Notes under the pieces: generated by a model
What the model saw: only the letters and a program-made list of their open reading frames with translations
Told to the model about the DNA's origin: nothing
Databases searched by the model: none
Source: Oceaniglobus roseus
GTDB taxonomy: Bacteria; Pseudomonadota; Alphaproteobacteria; Rhodobacterales; Rhodobacteraceae
DNA: 64,000 bases
NCBI RefSeq assembly: GCF_002869745.1
Contig: NZ_PNOS01000012.1
Span: 40,381-104,380 of the forward strand
Direction: 5' to 3'
Translations under genes and position numbers: made by a program
Shown: piece after piece, positions 34,249-43,003 of the stretch
How positions within the stretch are numbered: the stretch's first letter is position 1
Layout: each line of letters starts with the position of its first letter

Positions 34249-34890
34249 TCAGGGGGTGACGCAGACCAGCCGCATGATGGTCTCGATGTTGAAGGCCAGC
34301 CGCTCTTCCAGCGCCTCCGGCGCCATCAGGTCGCGCTTGAACACGATCGAGCCGGTGAACCGGTTGGTCAGGTAGTAGTATCCGATGGCGGCGATGGTGA
34401 TGTTCAGCTGCACCGGGTCGATGCCGGGGCGGAACACGCCTTCGGCGACGCCGCGTTCCAGCAGGTCGCCGACCATCCCGACGAAGCGCCGGAACAGTTC
34501 GTCGATCTTGTCGGACTTCTTCAGGTGGCGGGCCTTGTGCAGGTTCTCGCTGTTCACGAGGGTGATGAACTCGGGGTTCTTCAGGTAGTAGGTCCAGGTG
34601 AAGCGGATCAGCTTCTCCAGCGCCTCGCGCGCCGGCAGGTGCTCCAACTCCAGCTTCTGCTCGGCGGTCCGGATGTCGGTATAGGCCTCTTCCAGGATGA
34701 TGCGGAACAGGTCCTCCTTGTTGCCGAAATAGTGGTAGATCATCCGCTTGTTGGCCTTGGCGCGGTCGGCGATCTCGTCGACGCGGGCGCCGCCGAGGCC
34801 GCTCCTGGCGAACTCCTTCTTCGCCGCGGCAAGGATGCGGGCGCGCGTCGCGTCGGCATCGCGGGTCTTCCTGGGCGTGTTCGCAGCCAT
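34249..34890 (-). CDS. TetR/AcrR-family repressor
   Basis: A 213-residue regulator with an N-terminal TetR helix-turn-helix (about residues 15-60; TRARILAAAKKEFARSGLGG, DRAKANKRMIYHYF) and an all-helical ligand domain. The start at 34890 is preceded by GAAGTGAGAAG. It faces the ABC importer operon. The GTAAC-N6-GTTAC elements there and near 45.6 and 49.8-49.9 kb are its best operator candidates (inference). Confidence 0.88.
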   Translation of the reverse strand: MAANTPRKTRDADATRARILAAAKKEFARSGLGGARVDEIADRAKANKRMIYHYFGNKEDLFRIILEEAYTDIRTAEQKLELEHLPAREALEKLIRFTWTYYLKNPEFITLVNSENLHKARHLKKSDKIDELFRRFVGMVGDLLERGVAEGVFRPGIDPVQLNITIAAIGYYYLTNRFTGSIVFKRDLMAPEALEERLAFNIETIMRLVCVTP

Positions 34891-35025
34891 CTTCTCACTT
34901 CGACCTGATCCGGTTTCCAAGCACCTACTCCAGATTGTGACGGGCGGTCAAAGTCTTCGTCCCCTGTGCCGCAAGGCGGGTCTGTCCTAGCGCTCAGGGG
35001 GCTTGACGATTCGGTCTTTAAAGAA

Positions 35026-35041
35026 GTAACTGTTTAGTGCG
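35026..35041 (+). promoter_or_regulatory. Operator-like element 1, importer promoter (imperfect)
   Basis: GTAAC-TGTTTA-GTGCG: left half-site and spacing as in the three better copies, right half diverged. A -35-like TTGACG lies at 35003-35008 and TAACTG 18 nt later overlaps the element, so repressor binding would block the promoter. Confidence 0.45.
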
Positions 35042-35147
35042 TTAATTGGCGCGGGCCCCACAGGATCGGGGCGCGGCATCCCAAGATACTCGGGGCAGGA
35101 CGCGCATTTGAGGAGCACGGCCGCAAGCCGTCCAGGGAGGAGAGACC

Positions 35148-36260
35148 ATGTCCACGTTCATCAGGGACTTCATCGAGAAAGAGAAAATCAACCGGCGCAA
35201 CTTCCTGTTCGCGTCGGCCTACGGCCTGGGCGGCGTCGCGGCGCTCGGCGCGCTCGGCCCCGGCATGGCGCGCGCGGCGCTGACCGACCCGACCATCGCC
35301 TGGTCCTACCGCAACCGCACGAACCCCTACTGGAACGAGATCGTGTCGGGAGGCGAGGCCTTCGTGCAGAGCCTCGGCATGTCCAAGGACGCGCTGACCC
35401 ACCTGATCAACGAGGGCTCCTCGGAGAAGTCGCTGGCCGACGTGAAGGCGATCCTGGCAAAGACGGGCGGCAACCTCGCGCTGGCCATCGACACCAACGA
35501 CGCGCCGAACGCGCGCCCGGTGGTCGAGGCCGTGGTGGCGGCGAACGCCTATGTCTCGACCCTCTGGAACAAGACCGACGACCTGCACCCCTGGGACTTC
35601 GGCGACAACTACGTCAGCCACATGAGCTGGTCCGACGAGGGCCCTGCCGAGGAGACGGCGCGCATCCTGCTGGAGGCGATGGGCGGCAAGGGCGGCGTCG
35701 TGCACCTGGGCGGCATCGCGTCGAACAACCCGGCGATCGAGCGTCTTCAGGGCCTGAAGAACGCGCTGAAGGATTACCCCGACGTCGAACTGCTGGCCGC
35801 CGAGCCCGCCGACTGGGACACGCAGAAGGCCAACCAGGTGATGTCGGCCTTCCTGACGCGCTACGGCGAGGAGATCACCGGCGTGCACTGCGCCAACGAC
35901 ACCATCGCCTACGGCGTGCTGGAGGCGCTGCGCGCCGAGGGGATCGAGGACATGCCGATCGTGTCCTACGACGGCAACCCGCAGGCGGTGCAGCTGGTGG
36001 CGGACAGAAAGATCCTCGCCACCGTCTTCACCAACCCGCACTGGGGCGGCGGCATCACCGCTTCGCTGGCCTATCACGCGGCCGTCGGCACGTTCAAACC
36101 CTCCGAGGAACCCAACGAGCACCGCGAATTCTACGGCCCGACCATCATGGTGCGGCCGGAGGACGCGCTGGAGTTCAAGGCCAACTACCTCGACAGCGTT
36201 CCGACCTACGACTGGACCGACTTCTGGGGGCCGTCGAACGGACCCATCGTCTACAAGTAA
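35148..36260 (+). CDS. Ribose-type ABC transporter substrate-binding protein
   Basis: A 370-residue periplasmic binding protein of the sugar-binding type 1 (RbsB) family. The N-terminus (NRRNFLFASAYGLGGVAALG) has a Tat-like twin arginine before the hydrophobic stretch. The DTNDAPNARPVVEAVVAAN and HCANDTIAYGVLEAL segments are family-like. Ligand likely a sugar or polyol, not fixed by sequence. First gene of the importer operon, preceded by AGGGAGGAGAG. Confidence 0.9.
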   Translation: MSTFIRDFIEKEKINRRNFLFASAYGLGGVAALGALGPGMARAALTDPTIAWSYRNRTNPYWNEIVSGGEAFVQSLGMSKDALTHLINEGSSEKSLADVKAILAKTGGNLALAIDTNDAPNARPVVEAVVAANAYVSTLWNKTDDLHPWDFGDNYVSHMSWSDEGPAEETARILLEAMGGKGGVVHLGGIASNNPAIERLQGLKNALKDYPDVELLAAEPADWDTQKANQVMSAFLTRYGEEITGVHCANDTIAYGVLEALRAEGIEDMPIVSYDGNPQAVQLVADRKILATVFTNPHWGGGITASLAYHAAVGTFKPSEEPNEHREFYGPTIMVRPEDALEFKANYLDSVPTYDWTDFWGPSNGPIVYK

Positions 36261-36270
36261 GCGCGGGTAA

Positions 36271-36303
36271 GGGGCCGGGCGGCACGTCTGTCCGGCCGGC
36301 CCC
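36271..36303 (+). terminator. Hairpin between binding-protein and permease genes
   Basis: GGGGCCGG (36271-36278) and CCGGCCCC (36296-36303), no T-run. Same position and style as the hairpin after the peptide-binding gene, so probably a partial terminator or message protector. Confidence 0.5.
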
Positions 36304-36357
36304 GTCACCGGGACCACGGCGTCTGAGGACGCCCGGCAGCTTCGGGGAGGAAGCGTC

Positions 36358-37368
36358 TTGGCCACCTTACAATCCACGACCACGGTCACGACCAGGGCAC
36401 GGCCGCGGGCCGCGATCAGCCGCGACGCGCTGCTGAAATGGGCGCCCCTGCTGGTGCTGCTGGTGCTGTGCGCGATCTTCACGCTGATGGAGCCGCGGTT
36501 CCTGTCGATCCGCAACTTCGCGCGCATCCTGATCGCCGCCTCGCCCGCCCTCATGGTCGCGGTGGGCGTGACCTTCATCATCATCATGGGGTCGATCGAC
36601 CTGTCGATGGAAGGCACGGTATCGGTCTGCGCGGTGGCCTTCGCCTTCTGCTTCCTGTGGCTGGGCGGCACGCTGGCCAGCTGGGCCTGGCTCGCGATTC
36701 CCTTCGCGATGCTGGTGGGCGGGCTTCTGGGCTTCGTCAACGGGCTGATCCACGTCAGGCTGAAGATCCCGTCCTTCATGGCCTCACTCGCGATGGGCTT
36801 CGTCGGCACCGGGCTTGCCATGGTGATGACCGGCGGCGACCGCATCCGCATCGAGGACGAGTTGTTCCGCTCGCTCCTGACCGAGCGCATCCTCGGCTTT
36901 CCGCTGATGGTCTACGTGGCCGGGCTGTTCCTGCTCCTCGGCTGGTTCATCCAGACCCGCACCACGCTGGGTCGGAACTTCTATGCCGTGGGCGGGGGCG
37001 AGGACCTGGCCGTCGCCTCGGGCCTGAACGTCGCACGGGTCAGGGTCCTGGGATACACGCTGGCGGGTGTCTTCTTCGCCGTGGGGGCGCTCCTGGCCGT
37101 GGGGCGGATCGGCATCGCCGAGACCGCCACCGGCAACAACTTCATGTTCATCTCGATCACCGCCGTCGTCGTCGGGGGCACCGCCCTCTGGGGCGGCATC
37201 GGCGGGGTCTGGAACACTCTGGTCGGCGTGCTGATCGTCTTCGTCATCGACAACGGCATGGTGGTGATCGGCCTGCCCGGGTACGTGCAGGACGGGGTGC
37301 TGGGCATCCTCGTGATCCTCGCCGTGATCCTGTCGACCGACCGCAAGTCCATCAGCTTCGTGAAATAG
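36358..37368 (+). CDS. ABC transporter permease 1 (RbsC type)
   Basis: A 336-residue permease with about 8-10 helices and the family region GSIDLSMEGTVSVCAVAF. TTG start at 36358 with strong GGGGAGGAAG. Partner is the second permease at 38895; the two differ in sequence, so the pore is likely a heterodimer, whereas the ribose system usually has one permease gene. Confidence 0.9.
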   Translation: MATLQSTTTVTTRARPRAAISRDALLKWAPLLVLLVLCAIFTLMEPRFLSIRNFARILIAASPALMVAVGVTFIIIMGSIDLSMEGTVSVCAVAFAFCFLWLGGTLASWAWLAIPFAMLVGGLLGFVNGLIHVRLKIPSFMASLAMGFVGTGLAMVMTGGDRIRIEDELFRSLLTERILGFPLMVYVAGLFLLLGWFIQTRTTLGRNFYAVGGGEDLAVASGLNVARVRVLGYTLAGVFFAVGALLAVGRIGIAETATGNNFMFISITAVVVGGTALWGGIGGVWNTLVGVLIVFVIDNGMVVIGLPGYVQDGVLGILVILAVILSTDRKSISFVK

Positions 37369-37379
37369 GGGGCGGGGCG

Positions 37380-38885
37380 ATGTATCAGCTGAACAAGGTC
37401 GACAAGAAGTTCCCCGGCGTGCACGCGCTGAAGTCCGTCGACTTCACCATCGGCCGGGGCGAGATCGTCGGGCTGGTGGGCGAGAACGGCGCGGGCAAGT
37501 CCACGCTGATGAAGGTGATCTACGGCGCCTACCAGCCCGATGGCGGCACGATCACCATCGGCGGCAAGACGGTGCGCTTCCAGAACCCCCGCCAGGCCAT
37601 GGACCACGGCATCGGCATGGTGTTCCAGGAACAGTCGCTGATCACCAACCTGACCGTGGCCGAGAACATCTTCCTCGGGTTCGAGCAGCAGTTCGTCCGC
37701 TGGGGCGTGATCGACTGGAAGGCGATGAACGCCGCCGCCCGTCGCCAGCTGGCCAAGGTCCGGCTGGACATCGACCCGGCGACCGTCACCTCGAAGCTGT
37801 CCTTCGCCCAGCGTCAGCTGGTGGAGCTGGCGAAGGTTCTGACGCTGGAAGAGCGGATCGACGGCGACCTGGTGATCCTGCTGGACGAGCCGACCAGCGT
37901 GCTCGCGCGCGAGGAGGTGGAGCTGCTGTTCCGCCTGGTGCGCGAGCTGACCAGCCGGGCGTCGTTCATCTTCGTCAGCCACCGGATGGACGAGGTTCTG
38001 GAACTGTCCGACCGCATCTACGTCATGAAGGACGGCGCGGTGGTCGACGTGGTCGCGCAGGACGCGGCAGAGGTCGAGGCGATCCAGCGCAAGATGGTCG
38101 GGCGCGACATCGACAAGGAATACTACCGCGAGCAGAAGCAGAAGCCCTACGATCCGTCGAAGGTGCTGCTGTCCTTCGACCGCGTCTCGCTCGAGGGCCG
38201 GTACGAGGACATCAGCTTCGACCTGCACGCCGGAGAAGTGCTGTGCCTTGTCGGCACCGAAGGCGCGGGCCGCGAGGCGATCCTGCGCACGGTCTTCGGC
38301 CTGGAACGGCCGACGTCGGGCAGGGTCAGCGTCAAGGGCGCGCCCTATGCCCGCACCAACGCGCAGGAGGCGGTGGCGCGCGGCGTCGGCTATGTTCCGC
38401 GCGAGCGCAAGGTCGAGGGCATCGTCAACGGCATGACCGTCTACGAGAACATGACCCTGAGCCAGATGAAGAAGTACTCCTCGGGCGGCATCCTGCGCAT
38501 CGCCGAGGAGCGGGCGCTGGCCGAGGAGTGGATCCGGCGCCTCTCGATCAAGACGCCCGACGTGCACAAGGACTGCGGCGGGCTGTCGGGGGGCAACCAG
38601 CAGAAGGTGGTGCTGGCGAAATGGCGCTCGGGCGGGTCGGACATCATCCTGCTCGACCATCCGACCCGCGGTCTGGATATCGGCGCCAAGGAGGACGTCT
38701 ACGACATGATCCGCGAGATGTCCGACGCGGGCGCGGGCATCGTCCTGGTGGCCGACACGCTGGAAGAGGCGATCGGCCTCAGCCACACGATCCTCGTCCT
38801 GAGGGACGGGGTCGCCCGGAAACGCTTCGACATGGCGCCGGGCGACAAGCCGTCGCTCTACGACCTTGTCCATCACATGATCTGA
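37380..38885 (+). CDS. Sugar ABC transporter double ATP-binding protein (RbsA type)
   Basis: A 501-residue tandem ATPase. The first half has Walker A GENGAGKST and Walker B VILLDEPTSVL; its signature is the variant LSFAQRQLVELAKVL. The second half has a degenerate Walker A (GTEGAGREA) but a normal signature LSGGNQQKVVLAKW. This mix is typical for RbsA/XylG/MglA proteins. The start at 37380 begins MYQLNKVDKKFPGV. Confidence 0.92.
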   Translation: MYQLNKVDKKFPGVHALKSVDFTIGRGEIVGLVGENGAGKSTLMKVIYGAYQPDGGTITIGGKTVRFQNPRQAMDHGIGMVFQEQSLITNLTVAENIFLGFEQQFVRWGVIDWKAMNAAARRQLAKVRLDIDPATVTSKLSFAQRQLVELAKVLTLEERIDGDLVILLDEPTSVLAREEVELLFRLVRELTSRASFIFVSHRMDEVLELSDRIYVMKDGAVVDVVAQDAAEVEAIQRKMVGRDIDKEYYREQKQKPYDPSKVLLSFDRVSLEGRYEDISFDLHAGEVLCLVGTEGAGREAILRTVFGLERPTSGRVSVKGAPYARTNAQEAVARGVGYVPRERKVEGIVNGMTVYENMTLSQMKKYSSGGILRIAEERALAEEWIRRLSIKTPDVHKDCGGLSGGNQQKVVLAKWRSGGSDIILLDHPTRGLDIGAKEDVYDMIREMSDAGAGIVLVADTLEEAIGLSHTILVLRDGVARKRFDMAPGDKPSLYDLVHHMI

Positions 38886-38894
38886 GGAGGGACC

Positions 38895-39836
38895 ATGTCC
38901 ATGGAAAAACTCAAGCCCTGGTTCCCGTGGATCACGCTGGCGGTGCTGGTGCTGCTGGTCGGCGCGGTCAACCCGGCCTTCTTCAAGCTCTCGGGCATGG
39001 TGGCGCTGGTGGCCGACATCGTGCCGCTGTTCATCATGGCGCTCGGCATGACCTTCGCCATCTACATCGGCGGGATCGACCTTTCGATGCAGCAGGTGGC
39101 GAACCTCGTGACCGTGGTGGCCACCGTCTATCTCGCGCAGTTCGGTCCCTTCGTCGCGCTGCTCTGCGTTGCCGCGGGCTTCGCGATCGGGGCCGTATCG
39201 GGCTGGATCACGACGCGCCAGTTCGTGCCGTCCTTCGTGGCGACCCTTGCGATGGGCTTCATCGCGCTCTCGGGCGCGCGGTTCCTGTCGGGCGAGCGGG
39301 CGCTGTCGATGAACGCCGAGGCGCGGGATGCGAGCTTCGGCTGGATGTTCGGCAACACCGCGGGCGTGCCGCACGAGCTGATCATCGCGGGCGTCCTGCT
39401 GGCCTTCGCCTGGTTCCTGCAGACCCGCACCACCTTCGGGCGGGCCCTGAAGGCGGTGGGGGCGGGGGAGCTTGCCGCGGTCGCCTCGGGGCTGAAGGTG
39501 GACCGGATCAAGATCCTCGCCTTCGCGCTCTCCGGCAGCTTCGCGGCGATCGCCGGGCTGATGTTCTCGGTCAAGCTCTCGGGCGGCGACGCCAACCTCG
39601 CCAACGGCTTCCTGATCCTCGCCATCGTGGCGGTCCTCGTCGGCGGCACGCCGCTGACCGGGGGCGTGGGCGGCGTGATCAATACGCTGGTCGGTACCCT
39701 GATCGTCGTCGTGATCCGCACCGCCATGGTCTATCTCGAGGTCGATGCGACCATGCAGCAGATGATCTTCGGCATCATCCTGATCGTCGCCATCGCCATG
39801 ACCATCGACCGCTCGAAAATGCGGATCGTGAAATGA
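38895..39836 (+). CDS. ABC transporter permease 2 (RbsC type)
   Basis: A 313-residue second permease with the GGIDLSMQQVANLVTVVAT segment and about 8-10 helices. It differs clearly from permease 1 yet shares the same layout. Overlaps the zinc dehydrogenase start by 4 nt (ATGA). Confidence 0.9.
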   Translation: MSMEKLKPWFPWITLAVLVLLVGAVNPAFFKLSGMVALVADIVPLFIMALGMTFAIYIGGIDLSMQQVANLVTVVATVYLAQFGPFVALLCVAAGFAIGAVSGWITTRQFVPSFVATLAMGFIALSGARFLSGERALSMNAEARDASFGWMFGNTAGVPHELIIAGVLLAFAWFLQTRTTFGRALKAVGAGELAAVASGLKVDRIKILAFALSGSFAAIAGLMFSVKLSGGDANLANGFLILAIVAVLVGGTPLTGGVGGVINTLVGTLIVVVIRTAMVYLEVDATMQQMIFGIILIVAIAMTIDRSKMRIVK

Positions 39837-40873
39837 TGCGCGCGGCGGTCCTGACCCGGCCCGGTCGCTTCGAGATCGAGGAGCGTCCGATCCCGGCCCC
39901 CGGACCGGGCGAGGCGCTGGTCCGCGTCGCGCGCGTGGGCATCTGCGGCACCGATCTGCACATCTTCAACGGGCACTACGCGGCCGAAAGCCTGCCCATG
40001 GTGCCGGGGCACGAGTTCACCGGCACCATCACGGCGCTCGGGCCGGGCGTCGCGGGGCTGGAGGTCGGGCGCAGGGCGGTGGTCGACATGAACATCGGCT
40101 GCGGGCGCTGCTTCTGGTGCCGCCGCAACGAGATCCTGAACTGTCCCGAGATGCGGCAGATGGGCATCACCATGGACGGTGCCTTCGCCGAGTACATGGT
40201 CGTGCCCGCGCGCCTCGTGATCCCGGCGCCCGACGACGTGCCCTTCGAGGTGCTGGCCCTGACCGAGCCGCTGGCCTGCGTCGTCCGCGCGGCGCGCAAG
40301 GCGCAGGTGACCTTCGGCCAGTCGGTGCTGGTGATCGGGGCGGGGCCGGTGGGCAACCTGCATGTCCAGTTGATGCGCACCATCGGCGCGGCGCCGGTGA
40401 TCGTGACCGACCTCTCGCCCGAGCGGGTGCGGATGGCGCTGGACTGCGGCGCCGATGTCGGGGTCACGGACCCGGGAGGGCTGCGCCAGGCGGTGCTGGA
40501 GGCCACCGACGGGCGCGGCGCGGATGTCGTGATCGAGAGCGTCGGCAACAGGGCGCTCTATGCCGCGGCCCTGGGGCTGATGCGCAAGGGCGGCCACCTC
40601 GCGGCCTTCGGCCTGACCGGGCCCGAGGACCGGCTGGCGCTGCCGATCCTCGACACGATCCTGAACGAGAACTCCGTCGCGGGCTCGGTCGCGGGGATGG
40701 GGCAGGACATGCACGATGCGCTGACCCTGCTTGTCCACGGCCGCCTGACGACCGCCCCCTTCACCCGCGCGGCGTTCCCGCTGGACGAGATCCAGCAGGC
40801 CTTCGACAGCATCAACGACCGGCCGGGCGACCTGAAGACCCAGATCGTGCTCGGCGAGGAGGACACCCGATGA
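39833..40873 (+). CDS. Zinc-dependent medium-chain alcohol/polyol dehydrogenase
   Basis: A 346-residue MDR enzyme with CGTDLH, GHEFTG, a structural zinc set in NIGCGRCFWCRRNEILNC and cofactor loop GAGPVGN. Closest to sorbitol/threonine dehydrogenases. Two start codons (39833, 39836) are adjacent. Likely oxidises the imported substrate. Stop overlaps the cupin start. Confidence 0.88.
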   Translation: MMRAAVLTRPGRFEIEERPIPAPGPGEALVRVARVGICGTDLHIFNGHYAAESLPMVPGHEFTGTITALGPGVAGLEVGRRAVVDMNIGCGRCFWCRRNEILNCPEMRQMGITMDGAFAEYMVVPARLVIPAPDDVPFEVLALTEPLACVVRAARKAQVTFGQSVLVIGAGPVGNLHVQLMRTIGAAPVIVTDLSPERVRMALDCGADVGVTDPGGLRQAVLEATDGRGADVVIESVGNRALYAAALGLMRKGGHLAAFGLTGPEDRLALPILDTILNENSVAGSVAGMGQDMHDALTLLVHGRLTTAPFTRAAFPLDEIQQAFDSINDRPGDLKTQIVLGEEDTR

Positions 40874-41433
40874 CGACCGAAAGCTACACCTCCGTCCCCC
40901 AGGGCCGGATCCCGAACAGCCGCTTTCCGCTGCTGGTGCATCGCGGGGCCGTGCCCGGCGGCGGGGCCGAGGCGATCAAGGCGCTTTTCCGCGAGAACGG
41001 CTGGTCGAACAACTGGGATTATCCGGGCGTCTACGAATACGCGCATTTCCACTCCACCACCCACGAATGCCTCGGCTGTGCGCAGGGCTGGATGGAGTTC
41101 TCCCTCTCGGTCGGCGAAGGTGGCTGGACCCGGGTGCGGATCGAGGCGGGGGACGTGATCGTCATGCCAGCGGGCGTCAGCCACGAGATGGTCGCGCAGG
41201 CCGACGACATCCACATGTGCGGCGGCTATCCCGACGGGCGCGACTGGGACGACATCCAGGAGGCCTTCCTGTCGGACGAGGATTACCGGCGGGCCTGCAA
41301 GCGGATCATGATGCTGCCCATCCCCGCCAGGGATCCCGCCACCGGCCTTGCGATGCCCGAATGGCACGCCGCGCCGTCCTCGGTCGACGGCGGCTGGAAC
41401 GACTGGCGGCACGCCCTGGACCGGCGCGGCTGA
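40870..41433 (+). CDS. Cupin-domain protein
   Basis: A 187-residue protein with a single cupin barrel. The motifs EYAHFHSTTHECLG (metal histidines) and GDVIVMPAGVSHEMV are visible. The layout resembles cysteine dioxygenase-like or sugar-isomerase cupins and small 'AraC-like without DNA-binding' cupins; its reaction is not known. Overlaps the dehydrogenase stop and precedes the aldehyde dehydrogenase by 16 nt. Confidence 0.82.
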   Translation: MTTESYTSVPQGRIPNSRFPLLVHRGAVPGGGAEAIKALFRENGWSNNWDYPGVYEYAHFHSTTHECLGCAQGWMEFSLSVGEGGWTRVRIEAGDVIVMPAGVSHEMVAQADDIHMCGGYPDGRDWDDIQEAFLSDEDYRRACKRIMMLPIPARDPATGLAMPEWHAAPSSVDGGWNDWRHALDRRG

Positions 41434-41449
41434 GAAAAGGAGACACCCC

Positions 41450-42952
41450 ATGGACACCCTGAGCACGCGGCTGTCGCTGCCGTCCGAGCCGCGCACGTTC
41501 GGCTTCTTCCTCGATGGCGCCGAGGTGCCCGCCGGACCGCGCGAGGTCTTCCTGCGCCGTTCTCCCGGCCATGACGTCCCGGTGACGCGCATCCCCAAAT
41601 GCACCTTGGCCGATCTGGACGCCGCCGTGGACGCGGCGCGGACCGCCTTCGACGACCGGCGCTGGTCGGGGCTGACCGGGCAGGCGCGGGCGGCCGTCCT
41701 GCTGCGCGCCGGGGCGCTGATCCGCGAGCGGGCCGAGGAGATCGCCTACTGGGAGACGCTGGAGAACGGCAAGCCGATCTCTCAGGCGCGGGGCGAGGTG
41801 GCGGGCTGCGCCGACATGTTCGAGTATGCCTCGGGCCTCGCGCGCTCCCTCCACGGCGACAGCTTCAACAATCTCGGCGACGGGATGTTCGGCTTCGTCA
41901 CGCGCGAACCGGTCGGCGTGGTGGGGATCATCACGCCATGGAACTTCCCCATCCTGATCCTGTGCGAGAGGGTGCCCTACATCCTCGCCTCGGGCTGCAC
42001 CATCGTCGCCAAGCCGTCTGAGGCGACCAGCGCCACGACGCTGATCCTTGCCGGGATCCTGGCCGAGGCGGGATTGCCCGCCGGCTGCATGAACGTGGTC
42101 ACGGGGTCCGGCTCCACCATCGGGCAGGCGCTGATCGAGCATCCGCGCGTCGACATGCTGTCCTTCACCGGCTCGACCGCGGTGGGACGGCGCGTGGTCG
42201 AGGCGGCGGGCCGGTCGAACTTCAAGAAGCTGGGGCTGGAGCTTGGCGGCAAGAACCCGCAGATCGTCTTCGCCGATGCCGATCTCGAGGATGCGGCCGA
42301 CGGCGTGGCCTTCGGCATCGCCTTCAACACCGGGCAATGCTGCGTCTCGGGCTCCCGCCTGATCGTTCAGCGCTCCGTGGCGGAGGACTTCGCGCAGAGG
42401 CTTCGGGACAAGTTCGCCAGGATCGTCATCGGCGATCCGCTGGACGCCGCGACGCAGGTGGGCGCGATCACCACCGAGGCGCAGAACCGCACCATCCTCG
42501 ACTACATCGCCAGGGGACAGGCCGAGGGCGCGCGGCTGATCTGCGGCGGCGAGGCGCTCGATCTCGGGGGCGGCCGGTACATCGCGCCGACGCTGTTCGC
42601 CGACGTGACGCCCGACATGGCCATCGCGCGCGAGGAGATCTTCGGCCCCGTGCTGACGATCCTTCCCTTCGACACGATGGACGAGGCGATCGCGCTGGCC
42701 AACGACACCGAATACGGACTTGCGGCCAGCGTCTGGAGCAGGAACATCGACAAGGCGCTGACGGTCACGCGCCGGGTCCAGGCCGGGCGGTTCTGGGTGA
42801 ACACCACGCTGGCGGGCGGGCCCGAACTGCCGCTCGGCGGGTTCAAGCAGTCGGGCTGGGGGCGTGAGGCGGGCATGTACGGCGTCGGGGAATACACGCA
42901 GGTCAAGTCCGTGCACGTGGAGATCGGCAAGCGAACGCCCTGGATCGCCTGA
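41450..42952 (+). CDS. Aldehyde dehydrogenase (NAD-dependent family)
   Basis: A 500-residue ALDH with catalytic Glu264 in LELGGK and Cys298 in NTGQCC. The end motif GGFKQSGWGREAGMYGVGEYTQVK is betaine-aldehyde/class-9-like. It converts an aldehyde from an alcohol oxidised by the GMC or zinc enzyme to an acid. The start at 41450 is preceded by AAAAGGAGA. Confidence 0.93.
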   Translation: MDTLSTRLSLPSEPRTFGFFLDGAEVPAGPREVFLRRSPGHDVPVTRIPKCTLADLDAAVDAARTAFDDRRWSGLTGQARAAVLLRAGALIRERAEEIAYWETLENGKPISQARGEVAGCADMFEYASGLARSLHGDSFNNLGDGMFGFVTREPVGVVGIITPWNFPILILCERVPYILASGCTIVAKPSEATSATTLILAGILAEAGLPAGCMNVVTGSGSTIGQALIEHPRVDMLSFTGSTAVGRRVVEAAGRSNFKKLGLELGGKNPQIVFADADLEDAADGVAFGIAFNTGQCCVSGSRLIVQRSVAEDFAQRLRDKFARIVIGDPLDAATQVGAITTEAQNRTILDYIARGQAEGARLICGGEALDLGGGRYIAPTLFADVTPDMAIAREEIFGPVLTILPFDTMDEAIALANDTEYGLAASVWSRNIDKALTVTRRVQAGRFWVNTTLAGGPELPLGGFKQSGWGREAGMYGVGEYTQVKSVHVEIGKRTPWIA

Positions 42953-43003
42953 GGCGCCCGCGGGGCGGCGGACGTGCCGGGACGGGAAAGAGTGGGGGGA
43001 GTT

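Noticed and set aside
35003..35008. TTGACG upstream of the importer as an FNR half-site
   Set aside because: No partner half-site at the right spacing; it fits better as a -35 element with the operator downstream.
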